Origin: Chloroflexi bacterium RBG_16_48_8
GTDB taxonomy: Bacteria > Chloroflexota > Anaerolineae > Anaerolineales > E44-bin32
NCBI GenBank assembly: GCA_001795115.1
Contig: MGNI01000160.1
Coordinates: forward strand, 14,834 to 21,397
DNA: 6,564 nt
Direction of reading: 5' to 3'
Part shown: positions 1 through 5,932 of the stretch, piece after piece
Position numbering within the stretch: position 1 is the first letter of the stretch
Layout: each line of letters starts with the position of its first letter
The notes under the pieces: generated by a model
Databases searched by the model: none
Told to the model about the DNA's origin: nothing
Seen by the model: the letters and a program-made list of their open reading frames with translations, nothing else
Translations under genes and position numbers: made by a program

Positions 1-386
1 CATTCCGGCGGCTGATATGTGGCTATGCGAAACATCATCGCGGTTTCTGATTTGGCATGGGTGCCGTTAAATTTTGTCCTCGATATTCTTTGTGTTTTGT
101 ATACAGCTAACTCTTCTCGCGTCCTTCTCGTGCAGAGCCTCCTTCCTGGATGACGGTTTTAGACTTGTTCCCAGTCGCGCGCCAAAGACGCAGATGACCC
201 TCTGTTATATCCCCCCATGATCCGCACCAATACCATGAGACACCCCCATCATCGCTACCAACAACATCTTGTCAACCATCATCCCGATGTACCGCACAAG
301 ATATTTGAGGGATTTCCCGTTTTAATGGCTCAATTTTTAGGATAAAATCTCTCCCCAACGCCCTGTCATGCTATACTTCTGCGAAG
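1..386. other. upstream intergenic region, no gene recognised
   Basis: I see no convincing gene here. Two 42-codon plus-strand frames exist (25-153, hydrophobic; 217-345, histidine-rich), but neither has a Shine-Dalgarno sequence. A minus-strand frame is open from about 158 to the left edge, with its only ATGs at 33-38 and no good ribosome site; it could be the first codons of a divergent gene outside the window. An AT-rich stretch at 320-348 (TAAAAT at 343-348, poor -35 TTTTAA at 320-325, 17-bp spacer) and TATACT at 372-377 are possible -10 elements for the downstream flavoprotein gene, but both are weak. Confidence 0.4.
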
Positions 387-446
387 GTCTTCAAGCGGGA
401 TCGCTTCAAAGACGCACAGCAGAACGGGCACACCTTCACCCGTTCT
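387..446 (+). promoter_or_regulatory. two consecutive hairpins in the 5' leader of the first flavoprotein gene
   Basis: Hairpin 1 (387-413) pairs GTCTT with AAGAC and, inside a small internal loop, AAGCG with CGCTT around a GGAT tetraloop, giving 10 base pairs. Hairpin 2 (421-446) is a perfect 8-bp stem, AGAACGGG against CCCGTTCT, with a 10-nt loop, followed by CGATTTTC. It ends 14 nt before the Shine-Dalgarno GGAGG at 461-465. If the transcript starts upstream of about 385, both would lie in the untranslated leader and could act as an attenuator, a protein-binding site or an mRNA stabiliser. No known riboswitch class is recognised. The U-tract is too short for a confident terminator. Confidence 0.35.
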
Positions 447-473
447 CGATTTTCACTGCAGGAGGGAATCCCT

Positions 474-2213
474 ATGATGCGCCCTGTCACGTCCCAACCC
501 ACCCCTCGGGAACCACCCCAGATGATTGAAACCGATGTGCTCGTCATCGGTGGCGGGGTCTCAGGATCTCTAGCCGTCATCGGCGCAGCTGAGGCTGGAG
601 CCCGGGTGGTGGTCTGTGATAAAGGCGGTCGCATTGAACGAGCAGGGAGTGTAGGGGGTGGCGTGGACCACTTCTTCGCTGTCCTGGAAGAAGGTCCCAA
701 GTGGGACACCCCCGAGTACCTTTTACGCTATGTCCCCTCCATCGCCGAGGGAGTGACAGACATCGATGTGGCTGAAGTGCTGGTGCGTGGATTGAAGGAT
801 ATGGTTCGTCGCCTGGAGAATATGGGGGTGGATTTCCACGACCCGGAAGCGCCTACCACAACGGCTTACCACCGACATCGAGTTTTTGGTCTCCCCGGCG
901 AATACACGATCAACTTCAATGGAAGCCATTTTAAACCCATCATTGGTCGAGGTGCTCGACGCACGGGTGCAAAGGTGCTTGAACGCACCATGGTGACAGA
1001 TTTGCTGATGGAGAACGGTCGTCCAACAGGGGCATTGGCCTTCCATTTCCGCAAAGGAACATCCTATCTCATCCTCTCCCGCGCTTTTGTTCTCGCCACG
1101 GGGGATGTGAACCGACTCTCCAAGAACGCCTCTGGCCATCCTTATGATAGTTGGCACCTTCCTTATAATACAGGGGATGGCCAAACCATGGCTTTACGCG
1201 CCGGAGCACGGCTTGCTAATATGGAGTTCGTCGAGAGCACCCTCAGCCCCAAAGGATATTCCTCGCAAGGCTTGAATGCCTTCATGGGAGGCGGAGCTTA
1301 TCTGATCAACGCCCTGGGCCAGCGCTTTATGTTCAAATACCATCCGGACGGTGAACGTGCTCGCCGAGCGGACCTTACCCATGGTGTCATCACCGAAACG
1401 CTGGAAGGGCGTGGACCGGTCTACATCGACTGTACTCATCTCCCCAAAGACGAGATTCGGCGTTTGGTAAGCACCCTCGGCATCGACCGCCCGGCGATGC
1501 CCACCTTTTTCGACCAGAAAGACATCGACCTCACCCAAGAACCTTTTGAAATCAGTGTATCCGAGATGTCCATCCGCCGAGGAGGTGTGTATTTCCGAGG
1601 GAGCGGTGTGCACATCGACCCCGAAGGTGCGAGCTCAATCCCTGGCCTCTACGCCGCCGGCGACTGCTCCTCTATGAGCGCCGGCATTGCAGGGGCCTCC
1701 GTTATGGGTCTAACGGCCGGGAAAAACGCCGGACGATACGCTCTCTCCCAGCCTCGGCCAAAACCACTCTCCGATGAGACTCGAATCAGCCTGCGGGATT
1801 CTCTATTCAATCCCATGAGGCTTGAGGACGGCATCCACCCCAAAGCCCTCGAAGATCAGGTGCGATCCATCGTGACAGATTACATTGGCTACCGGCGTGA
1901 TGAGCGGCACATGCAGGAAGGGCTTCGGAAGCTGCAGGAACTTGCAAGGCATGAAACGAAGATGAGGGCAGCTGATTTTCACGGGGTGATGCGGGTCAAT
2001 GAAGCCAGGAACTTGCGCAAAGTGGCGGAGGTGATGGCCATCAGTGCCATGGAAAGGAAGGAATCGCGTAGCGGCGCGGCTCATGTCCGATTGGATTTCC
2101 CCCTAACCAACAACGAAACTGGCCTACGAATGATCCTGGTGGACCAAGCTGGAGAAGAGCTGCGTGTTTCCTCCAAACCAACCGGGCTCAGACCGGAAAG
2201 ACCCTCTGAATAA
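474..2213 (+). CDS. AprA-like FAD-dependent oxidoreductase, copy 1
   Basis: This is a 579-aa flavoprotein of the fumarate reductase/succinate dehydrogenase/adenylylsulfate reductase alpha superfamily, probably cytoplasmic (no signal peptide or membrane segment). The Rossmann FAD motif GGGVSG is at residues 26-31, with D49 at the end of the second strand. The second FAD segment GLYAAGDC is at 391-398. The capping-domain stretch around 232-263 (NTGDG...MEFV...SPKGYS) and R284 (GQRFMFKYHP) follow the AprA/SdhA order. The C-terminal helical domain ends with the family signature ERKESRSGAAHVRLDFP. The superfamily's covalent-FAD histidine is absent before SVGGG (59-63), so FAD should be bound non-covalently, as in AprA. 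Typical substrate residues are changed: there is no HPTG, and SEMSIRRGG (363-371) stands where the second histidine is expected. The start is ATG 474, with GGAGG at 461-465 eight bases upstream; M2 and M17 are alternatives. Electrons probably pass to the ferredoxin at 4176. The substrate is unknown. Confidence 0.85.
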   Translation: MMRPVTSQPTPREPPQMIETDVLVIGGGVSGSLAVIGAAEAGARVVVCDKGGRIERAGSVGGGVDHFFAVLEEGPKWDTPEYLLRYVPSIAEGVTDIDVAEVLVRGLKDMVRRLENMGVDFHDPEAPTTTAYHRHRVFGLPGEYTINFNGSHFKPIIGRGARRTGAKVLERTMVTDLLMENGRPTGALAFHFRKGTSYLILSRAFVLATGDVNRLSKNASGHPYDSWHLPYNTGDGQTMALRAGARLANMEFVESTLSPKGYSSQGLNAFMGGGAYLINALGQRFMFKYHPDGERARRADLTHGVITETLEGRGPVYIDCTHLPKDEIRRLVSTLGIDRPAMPTFFDQKDIDLTQEPFEISVSEMSIRRGGVYFRGSGVHIDPEGASSIPGLYAAGDCSSMSAGIAGASVMGLTAGKNAGRYALSQPRPKPLSDETRISLRDSLFNPMRLEDGIHPKALEDQVRSIVTDYIGYRRDERHMQEGLRKLQELARHETKMRAADFHGVMRVNEARNLRKVAEVMAISAMERKESRSGAAHVRLDFPLTNNETGLRMILVDQAGEELRVSSKPTGLRPERPSE

Positions 2214-2412
2214 CCTGTACCGCGGAGAGGTGTTAAACCCAATTCCATCCTTTACCCATCTCGATCTCATCATCGAGTGAATGTGGACTAGAGTCGTCTT
2301 GATTGTATGATATGCGATACTTCCGAACAATTCCTTTTCGAGCTTATAATACCCCACTGAGCGGTGAGCAGGTATCGGAGCGTCGCCGCCACTGGTTTTT
2401 GGAGGAACCCAC
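2214..2412 (+). promoter_or_regulatory. intergenic region with candidate promoter for second flavoprotein-ferredoxin unit
   Basis: These 199 bp separate the two paralogues, which is unusually long for a simple operon. A perfect TATAAT lies at 2345-2350; the best -35 partner, TTCCGA at 2321-2326, is poor, so a sigma70 promoter is only tentative and an activator might be needed. A 6-bp hairpin (CTCGAT/ATCGAG, 2260-2277, loop of 6) has no U-tract and is not a terminator. The Shine-Dalgarno GGAGG at 2401-2405 stands seven bases before the next ATG. Readthrough from the first gene is therefore possible, with an internal promoter adding to it. Confidence 0.3.
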
Positions 2413-4161
2413 ATGGCCAGTCTTGCAACCAATCTCGAAGCACAGAAAGAGCCTATCCATGTCCTTGAAACCGATGTTGTCATCGTCGGCGGTGGTGTCG
2501 CCGGCTGCCTAGCAGCCTTAGGGACAACCGAGGTGGGAGCACGAGTCGTCATTTGTGATAAATGTGGCCTCCTGGAACGGGCAGGAAGCGTGGGAGGTGG
2601 GACGGATCACTTTACAGCCGTTCTGGAGGAGGGACCAGAATGGGACACTCCCGAGTACCTCATGAGCTATATGCCTGCCTTGTTGGAGGGGGTGGCTGAC
2701 ATCGAAGCCGTTGAGCGTTTGGTGCAGGGTCTCAAGCCCATGGTTCATCTCTTAGAGAAATTAGGCGTGGACTTCCATGACCCTGAAAATCCAGACATCC
2801 CTTACTACCGCCATCGCGCCTTTGGCATGCCTGGAGCCTACACCATCAATTTCGATGGGACCAATTTCAAACACATCATCGGCCGTTCTGCCCGACGGGC
2901 GGGTGCCAAGGTGCTTGAGCGGACAATGGTATCGGACTTGCTCATGGTGGAAGGTCGCCCAAGAGGCGCAGTGGCTTTTCATATCCGAACCGGTGATGTC
3001 TATGTGATCCTCGGACAGGCCGTGGTGATCGCCACTGGGGACGCTAACCGCCTTGGAAAAAACGCATCTGGTCATGCCTTCGACAGTTGGCATTTCCCCT
3101 ACAATGCCGGTGAAGGACGCGCCATGGCACTCCGAGCTGGAGCTCGTCTGGCCAACATGGAATTCGTCGACAGCACCCTCAGCCCCAAGGGTTATTCCAC
3201 CCAAGGGCTGAATGCCTTTGTGGGTGGGGGCGCTCACTTCATCAATGCACTCGGAGAACGCTTCATGTTCAAATACCACCCAGATGCTGAGCGTGGCCGC
3301 AGATCAGACATCATCAATGGTTTCATTACCGAAACCCGAGAAGGTCGCGGACCGATTTACTGCGACTGCACTCACCTGCCTGAAGATGAGATCCGGCGTC
3401 TGGTGAACACCCTGGGCGTCGATCGTCCTGCCCTGCCGGATTTTTTCGCTCAGAAAAAGATCGACCTGACCAAAGAGCCCTTCGAGGTATGTGTGACGGA
3501 GATCGCAAGCGTTCGGGGCGGCCAACCCTTCCGCGGCAGTGGGGTTCACATCGATAAAGATGCCTGCAGCAGCACACCGGGCATTTTCGCTGGGGGCGAT
3601 TGCAGCACCACCAGTTCGGGAATCGCCGGCGCTACCGTTATGGGCCATATTGCTGGCATGAATGCCGCCCATTTCGCTTTATCACAGCCCAAGGCAAAGC
3701 CACTCACCTCCAATGAGAAGGACCAGATCCGGGAAATGCTCTACCGGCCCTTGCGCCTGAGGGAAGGGATCAGTTTCCACGCATTCGAAGACCAGGTACG
3801 TTCTATTGTGACAGACTATGTGGGCTACCGCCGAGAGGAGATCCGCATGCGAGAGGGACTGAAAATGCTGCGCACGCTTCGCTCCCAAGAAGATAGGATC
3901 AAGGCTGAGGACTATCACGGTGTGATGCGTGTCAACGAAGCTCGAAGCATCCGGATCAACGCAGAGGCCTTGGCGGTAAGCGCCATCGAGCGAAAGGAAA
4001 CCCGTGACGGCGCAGCCCATCTCCGCCTGGATTATCCCAAGACGGATAACGAGAACGAACTGCGCATCATTATGGTTGAACAAATCGGGGGCGAGCTTCG
4101 AGCCATCTCGCGACCTACAGGCTTGAATCCCACCCCACCCCCTAAAAAGGACATTTCGTAG
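2413..4161 (+). CDS. AprA-like FAD-dependent oxidoreductase, copy 2
   Basis: This 582-aa paralogue of the gene at 474-2213 is collinear with it apart from small indels and about two-thirds identical by eye, which points to tandem duplication followed by divergence. The FAD motif GGGVAG is at residues 26-31 and the second FAD segment GIFAGGDC is at 390-397. The stretch MEFVDSTLSPKGYS, GERFMFKYHP and the C-terminal ERKETRDGAAHLRLDYP are conserved. As in copy 1, the HPTG motif of fumarate reductase/SDH is missing and TEIASVRGG replaces the second histidine region. Differences from copy 1 include extra cysteines (C32 and the CDKC pair after the Rossmann fold) and a proline/lysine-rich tail. The start is ATG 2413, with GGAGG seven bases upstream. 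The next gene begins 14 bp downstream, so this copy is the one physically coupled to the ferredoxin. It is probably the catalytic subunit of an AprAB-like complex; the substrate is unknown. Confidence 0.85.
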   Translation: MASLATNLEAQKEPIHVLETDVVIVGGGVAGCLAALGTTEVGARVVICDKCGLLERAGSVGGGTDHFTAVLEEGPEWDTPEYLMSYMPALLEGVADIEAVERLVQGLKPMVHLLEKLGVDFHDPENPDIPYYRHRAFGMPGAYTINFDGTNFKHIIGRSARRAGAKVLERTMVSDLLMVEGRPRGAVAFHIRTGDVYVILGQAVVIATGDANRLGKNASGHAFDSWHFPYNAGEGRAMALRAGARLANMEFVDSTLSPKGYSTQGLNAFVGGGAHFINALGERFMFKYHPDAERGRRSDIINGFITETREGRGPIYCDCTHLPEDEIRRLVNTLGVDRPALPDFFAQKKIDLTKEPFEVCVTEIASVRGGQPFRGSGVHIDKDACSSTPGIFAGGDCSTTSSGIAGATVMGHIAGMNAAHFALSQPKAKPLTSNEKDQIREMLYRPLRLREGISFHAFEDQVRSIVTDYVGYRREEIRMREGLKMLRTLRSQEDRIKAEDYHGVMRVNEARSIRINAEALAVSAIERKETRDGAAHLRLDYPKTDNENELRIIMVEQIGGELRAISRPTGLNPTPPPKKDIS

Positions 4162-4166
4162 GAGGT
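4160..4166 (+). promoter_or_regulatory. strong Shine-Dalgarno overlapping the upstream stop codon
   Basis: AGGAGGT shares two bases with the TAG stop of the second flavoprotein gene and lies nine bases before the ferredoxin ATG at 4176. This near-complete match to the anti-Shine-Dalgarno fixes the ferredoxin start. It implies translational coupling, so the two subunits are probably made in a fixed ratio. Confidence 0.8.
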
Positions 4167-4175
4167 AAGAAGACG

Positions 4176-4439
4176 ATGCCGATCGTTATCGATCCCAAAA
4201 TATGTAGGGAAGGATGTACCATCTGCGATTACTTTTGCCCGGGAGACATCATCTATCGAATATCCCCTAAAGAGTCGCCGGTGGTGAAGTATCAAGATGA
4301 ATGCTGGTACTGTGGAATCTGCGCCGATAACTGCCCAGTCGACGCCATCACGATCGTCTTCCCAGAGAATATGGTGAATTGCCAGACGGATGTAAGGACA
4401 CTTATGGGGCTTCCGGCACAAAACGTTTCCAGAAGTTGA
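4176..4439 (+). CDS. AprB-like 2x[4Fe-4S] ferredoxin subunit
   Basis: This 87-aa iron-sulfur protein has two cluster motifs. The first is C10-x3-C14-x2-C17-x3-C21-P, where the insert between the first two cysteines is one residue longer than the classic CxxC. The second is C43-x2-C46-x2-C49-x3-C53-P. The N-terminus (MPIVIDPKIC) and the WYCGIC segment resemble the start and second cluster of AprB, the electron-transfer subunit of adenylylsulfate reductase. The protein is much shorter than AprB of sulfate reducers (about 150 aa) and lacks its C-terminal extension. An additional cysteine, C69, lies in the tail. It is cytoplasmic, with no signal. Its position 14 bp behind the second flavoprotein indicates a flavoprotein-ferredoxin complex, in which the ferredoxin passes electrons between FAD and an external carrier. 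The functional family is confident; the partner redox pair is not. Confidence 0.88.
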   Translation: MPIVIDPKICREGCTICDYFCPGDIIYRISPKESPVVKYQDECWYCGICADNCPVDAITIVFPENMVNCQTDVRTLMGLPAQNVSRS

Positions 4440-4500
4440 TATGCACTTCCCAGAGGGAGGGACCCGCAGAGACAAGCCCTTTCTTCAATCTGGCATTACG

Positions 4501-4965
4501 CTAATCAAGAAGTCGCTTATCGAAGGAATAGGATATAGGAGCGAAAATGGCAATTCCTTTAAAATCAGGGTGTTGCGGGTTCAAAAGATACACATGCTCG
4601 ATGGGCAAAACTACGCTTGGAACTTTAAGAACAACCGATCGCCCCTCCTCAATCCATTGATCTCCAATGGATTGAACCTCCACCGGAGGAGGACTCGCTC
4701 TCCAATTTGTAGGAAGCCCTTTAACATCAAGTGTTTCTACGATGGATGCGTCAAATTCTACTCGTACAAGAGAGTAACCAGGTAAAGGGATGCTTGATTC
4801 CAGGTGAACGAGTATTTCCAAGACAGCCAGTGAAGCGTGCTCGGCTGTGTAAACAATCCTGTTGCCAGGGCTGTTCCAACGACCTCCGTAAAGCCTGGCT
4901 CCCTCCCCATCAAAGGCCTCTTTAAGATACTTCGTCTTGAGGATGCGCCAAGCATTTAATGTCAC
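4501..4965 (-). CDS. RES-domain toxin of a RES-Xre toxin-antitoxin pair
   Basis: This is a 154-aa RES-domain protein of full normal length. The motifs appear in family order: W6-R7 near the start, ARLYGGRWN at 23-31 with the conserved Arg29, Y39, the helix with Glu50 (SLAVLEILVHLE, 45-56), and VPSVVLP with Ser117 (115-121), followed by the N129-P130 turn. Arg, Glu and Ser give the family its name and form the NAD+ binding and cleavage site. Characterised members (for example MbcT and ParT) degrade NAD+ or transfer ADP-ribose and arrest growth. The start is GTG at 4965-4963, inside the antitoxin stop (GTGA overlap), so translation is coupled and the antitoxin is made first. All key residues are present, so the toxin appears intact. 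It converges on the ferredoxin gene with 61 bp between stop codons and no clear terminator. Confidence 0.9.
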   Translation of the reverse strand: MTLNAWRILKTKYLKEAFDGEGARLYGGRWNSPGNRIVYTAEHASLAVLEILVHLESSIPLPGYSLVRVEFDASIVETLDVKGLPTNWRASPPPVEVQSIGDQWIEEGRSVVLKVPSVVLPIEHVYLLNPQHPDFKGIAIFAPISYSFDKRLLD

Positions 4966-5387
4966 GTAAAGACACCACGCTCGAGCCGACCAATCAGATC
5001 CTCAACCTCGTGGGCGCCAACCTCTGTTATGGCAAACTCAAGTGGCGAGCTTCCATTAAAGGTCTTCCTTGAAGTCGTTAGCCAAGTCCGTGCTTCTTCA
5101 CGATCACCGTCAAAGAGCTCCAATGTTTTGTCATAAACCCTGGAGGCTCGAAGGATGCGATCAGACTCATCCGGTTGAAATCTCCTCGATGATTTCCTGC
5201 GAGTCAGGGTTCGAGGGGCGATTTGAACAATCTTTGCAAGCTCTTGCGAGGATAATCCGATCTCGCTCTGGAGCTTTTCAAATGTACGAAATGGAAGTCC
5301 AGAGTTTATCTTTTCAATCAGGTCCGCGGTGTTTTTTACATTGACACCGATTCGTCGTGCATAAGTAAGATTTGTGTTCACTGCCAT
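4962..5387 (-). CDS. Xre/MbcA/ParS-type antitoxin
   Basis: This is a 141-aa antitoxin. A helix-turn-helix lies at about residues 43-66 (IGLSSQELAKIVQIAPRTLT), followed by the RRF.PDESDRILRASRVYDKTLELF linker. A C-terminal toxin-binding domain of the DUF2384/MbcA-ParS-Xre type spans about 85-140, with G..EEARTWL...FNGSSPLEFA and a final LERGVF. In this family the C-terminal residues plug the active site of the RES toxin and the helix-turn-helix represses the operon. The start is ATG 5387-5385, preceded by a purine-rich AGAAGGAAAGGAA (5400-5388). The gene overlaps the toxin by four bases. The promoter and operator-like repeats at 5411-5491 are consistent with autoregulation. Confidence 0.9.
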   Translation of the reverse strand: MAVNTNLTYARRIGVNVKNTADLIEKINSGLPFRTFEKLQSEIGLSSQELAKIVQIAPRTLTRRKSSRRFQPDESDRILRASRVYDKTLELFDGDREEARTWLTTSRKTFNGSSPLEFAITEVGAHEVEDLIGRLERGVFT

Positions 5388-5410
5388 TTCCTTTCCTTCT
5401 ATCCGTCTAT

Positions 5411-5471
5411 TGTTGTGATTCAGCAGTTATCCGATGATCACAACAGCCGGCCTTATGGCCCTATTATAACA
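5411..5471 (-). promoter_or_regulatory. operator-like array of three half sites before the antitoxin gene
   Basis: TGTTGTGAT (5411-5419) is a perfect 9-bp inverted repeat of ATCACAACA (5437-5445). A third, related copy ATTATAACA at 5463-5471 overlaps the -10 box. The second and third copies both continue into GCC. Centres are spaced 26 bp apart in both cases. A GGCC-TTAT-GGCC hairpin (5449-5460) lies between copies two and three. The position over the promoter and leader is where an Xre antitoxin or toxin-antitoxin complex would bind to repress its operon. This is inferred from repeat structure only. Confidence 0.55.
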
Positions 5472-5491
5472 GCCATTTGGCCTGTTTGCAA
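5463..5491 (-). promoter_or_regulatory. sigma70-type promoter of the RES-Xre operon
   Basis: Read on the minus strand, TTGCAA (5491-5486) is followed after 17 bp by a perfect TATAAT (5468-5463). This predicts a transcription start near 5456 and a leader of roughly 70 nt before the antitoxin ATG at 5387. Confidence 0.65.
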
Positions 5492-5739
5492 TCAATCTTT
5501 CCGGGGTAAAGAAATACGTTCGGGCGTTACACCTCATTGCGACTGCCTTGCTGACTCGATGACATGAAAAAAAGTGTCCAACTTTACAGGTGCACACTAC
5601 ATGGTCTTTCCTGAGGGCGTAAAGCTTACGGGAGGGCGTAGAAAAAATAGGTACACCACGGAATAAACATCTTATGCGACGACAATTATTCTTATGTTGC
5701 ACATTTACAATGCAAAAGGTGTAATCCCAGGGAGATTGT
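5492..5739. other. non-coding stretch between toxin-antitoxin promoter and repeat array
   Basis: No gene is recognised. The only sizeable frame (minus strand, 5427-5768) has no family resemblance, overlaps the promoter and the repeats, and is judged spurious. A short direct repeat GAGGGCGTA occurs at 5613-5621 and 5632-5640. TGTAAT occurs at 5720 as well as at the start of both 38-bp repeats, so the mobile-element boundary could lie slightly left of 5740. Confidence 0.4.
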
Positions 5740-5777
5740 TGTAATTTTTCATAGTTTTTGAGACTCATTTCATAGAG
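5740..5777 (+). repeat. 38-bp tandem repeat, copy 1
   Basis: This copy starts with TGTAATTTTTC and ends with CATTTCATAGAG. It matches the immediately adjacent copy 2 except for one base (A at repeat position 12, T in copy 2). It contains the core TGAGACTCATTTCA at 5759-5772. It is probably the outermost transposase-binding site of a mobile-element end. Confidence 0.85.
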
Positions 5778-5815
5778 TGTAATTTTTCTTAGTTTTTGAG
5801 ACTCATTTCATAGAG
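5778..5815 (+). repeat. 38-bp tandem repeat, copy 2
   Basis: This copy abuts copy 1 and has 37 of 38 bases identical. It again begins TGTAATTTTTC and carries the TGAGACTCATTTCA core at 5797-5810. Its near-identity to copy 1 suggests recent duplication of an end-site. Confidence 0.85.
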
Positions 5816-5878
5816 CGTGAGACTGTATTTCACAAAATATGAGACTAGCGTTTCAAAGTTTTTGAGACTGATTCTTGG
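5816..5878 (+). repeat. three degenerate copies of the TGAGACT repeat core
   Basis: TGAGACT recurs at 5818-5824, 5840-5846 and 5863-5869, the first two followed by a TTTCA-type half (GTATTTCA, AGCGTTTCA). The last is preceded by GTTTTTGAGACTGATT, almost the core of the 38-bp copies. Starts of successive cores are 38, 21, 22 and 23 bp apart, counting from copy 1. About 22 bp is the size of TnsB-binding sites in Tn7-type ends, where the transposase binds successive sites in phase. Confidence 0.7.
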
Positions 5879-5932
5879 AAAGCCGGGCTGGTTGTTCATC
5901 ACAGAAAGCGATCAACTCAGGCGTCTTCTCAG

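Noticed and set aside
25..153. 42-codon hydrophobic small frame, plus strand, resembling a membrane peptide
   Set aside because: There is no ribosome-binding site and no recognisable family; the frame is short enough to be random.
1..158. Open minus-strand frame running off the left edge
   Set aside because: The only ATGs (33-38) have no ribosome site, the visible peptide from them is about 12 residues, and no motif is visible. It cannot be called a gene from this window.
217..345. 42-codon histidine-rich small frame, plus strand
   Set aside because: There is no Shine-Dalgarno sequence before the ATG (a run of C instead), and its histidines come from CAT/CAC-rich low-complexity DNA. Probably chance.
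4440..4500. Bidirectional terminator between the convergent ferredoxin and toxin genes
   Set aside because: I found only short, imperfect GGGA/CCC pairings and no T-tract on either strand.
4441..4785. Plus-strand 114-codon frame just after the ferredoxin gene
   Set aside because: It lies antisense to the well-supported RES toxin gene and shows no family features.
5427..5768. 113-codon minus-strand frame between the toxin-antitoxin operon and the repeats
   Set aside because: It overlaps the toxin-antitoxin promoter and operators and begins inside a 38-bp repeat; its composition is unlike a protein and no family is recognised.
5740..5878. Possible CRISPR array
   Set aside because: The first two repeats abut without a spacer, later copies are degenerate, and spacing is about 22 bp. 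That pattern fits transposase-binding sites, not repeat-spacer units.
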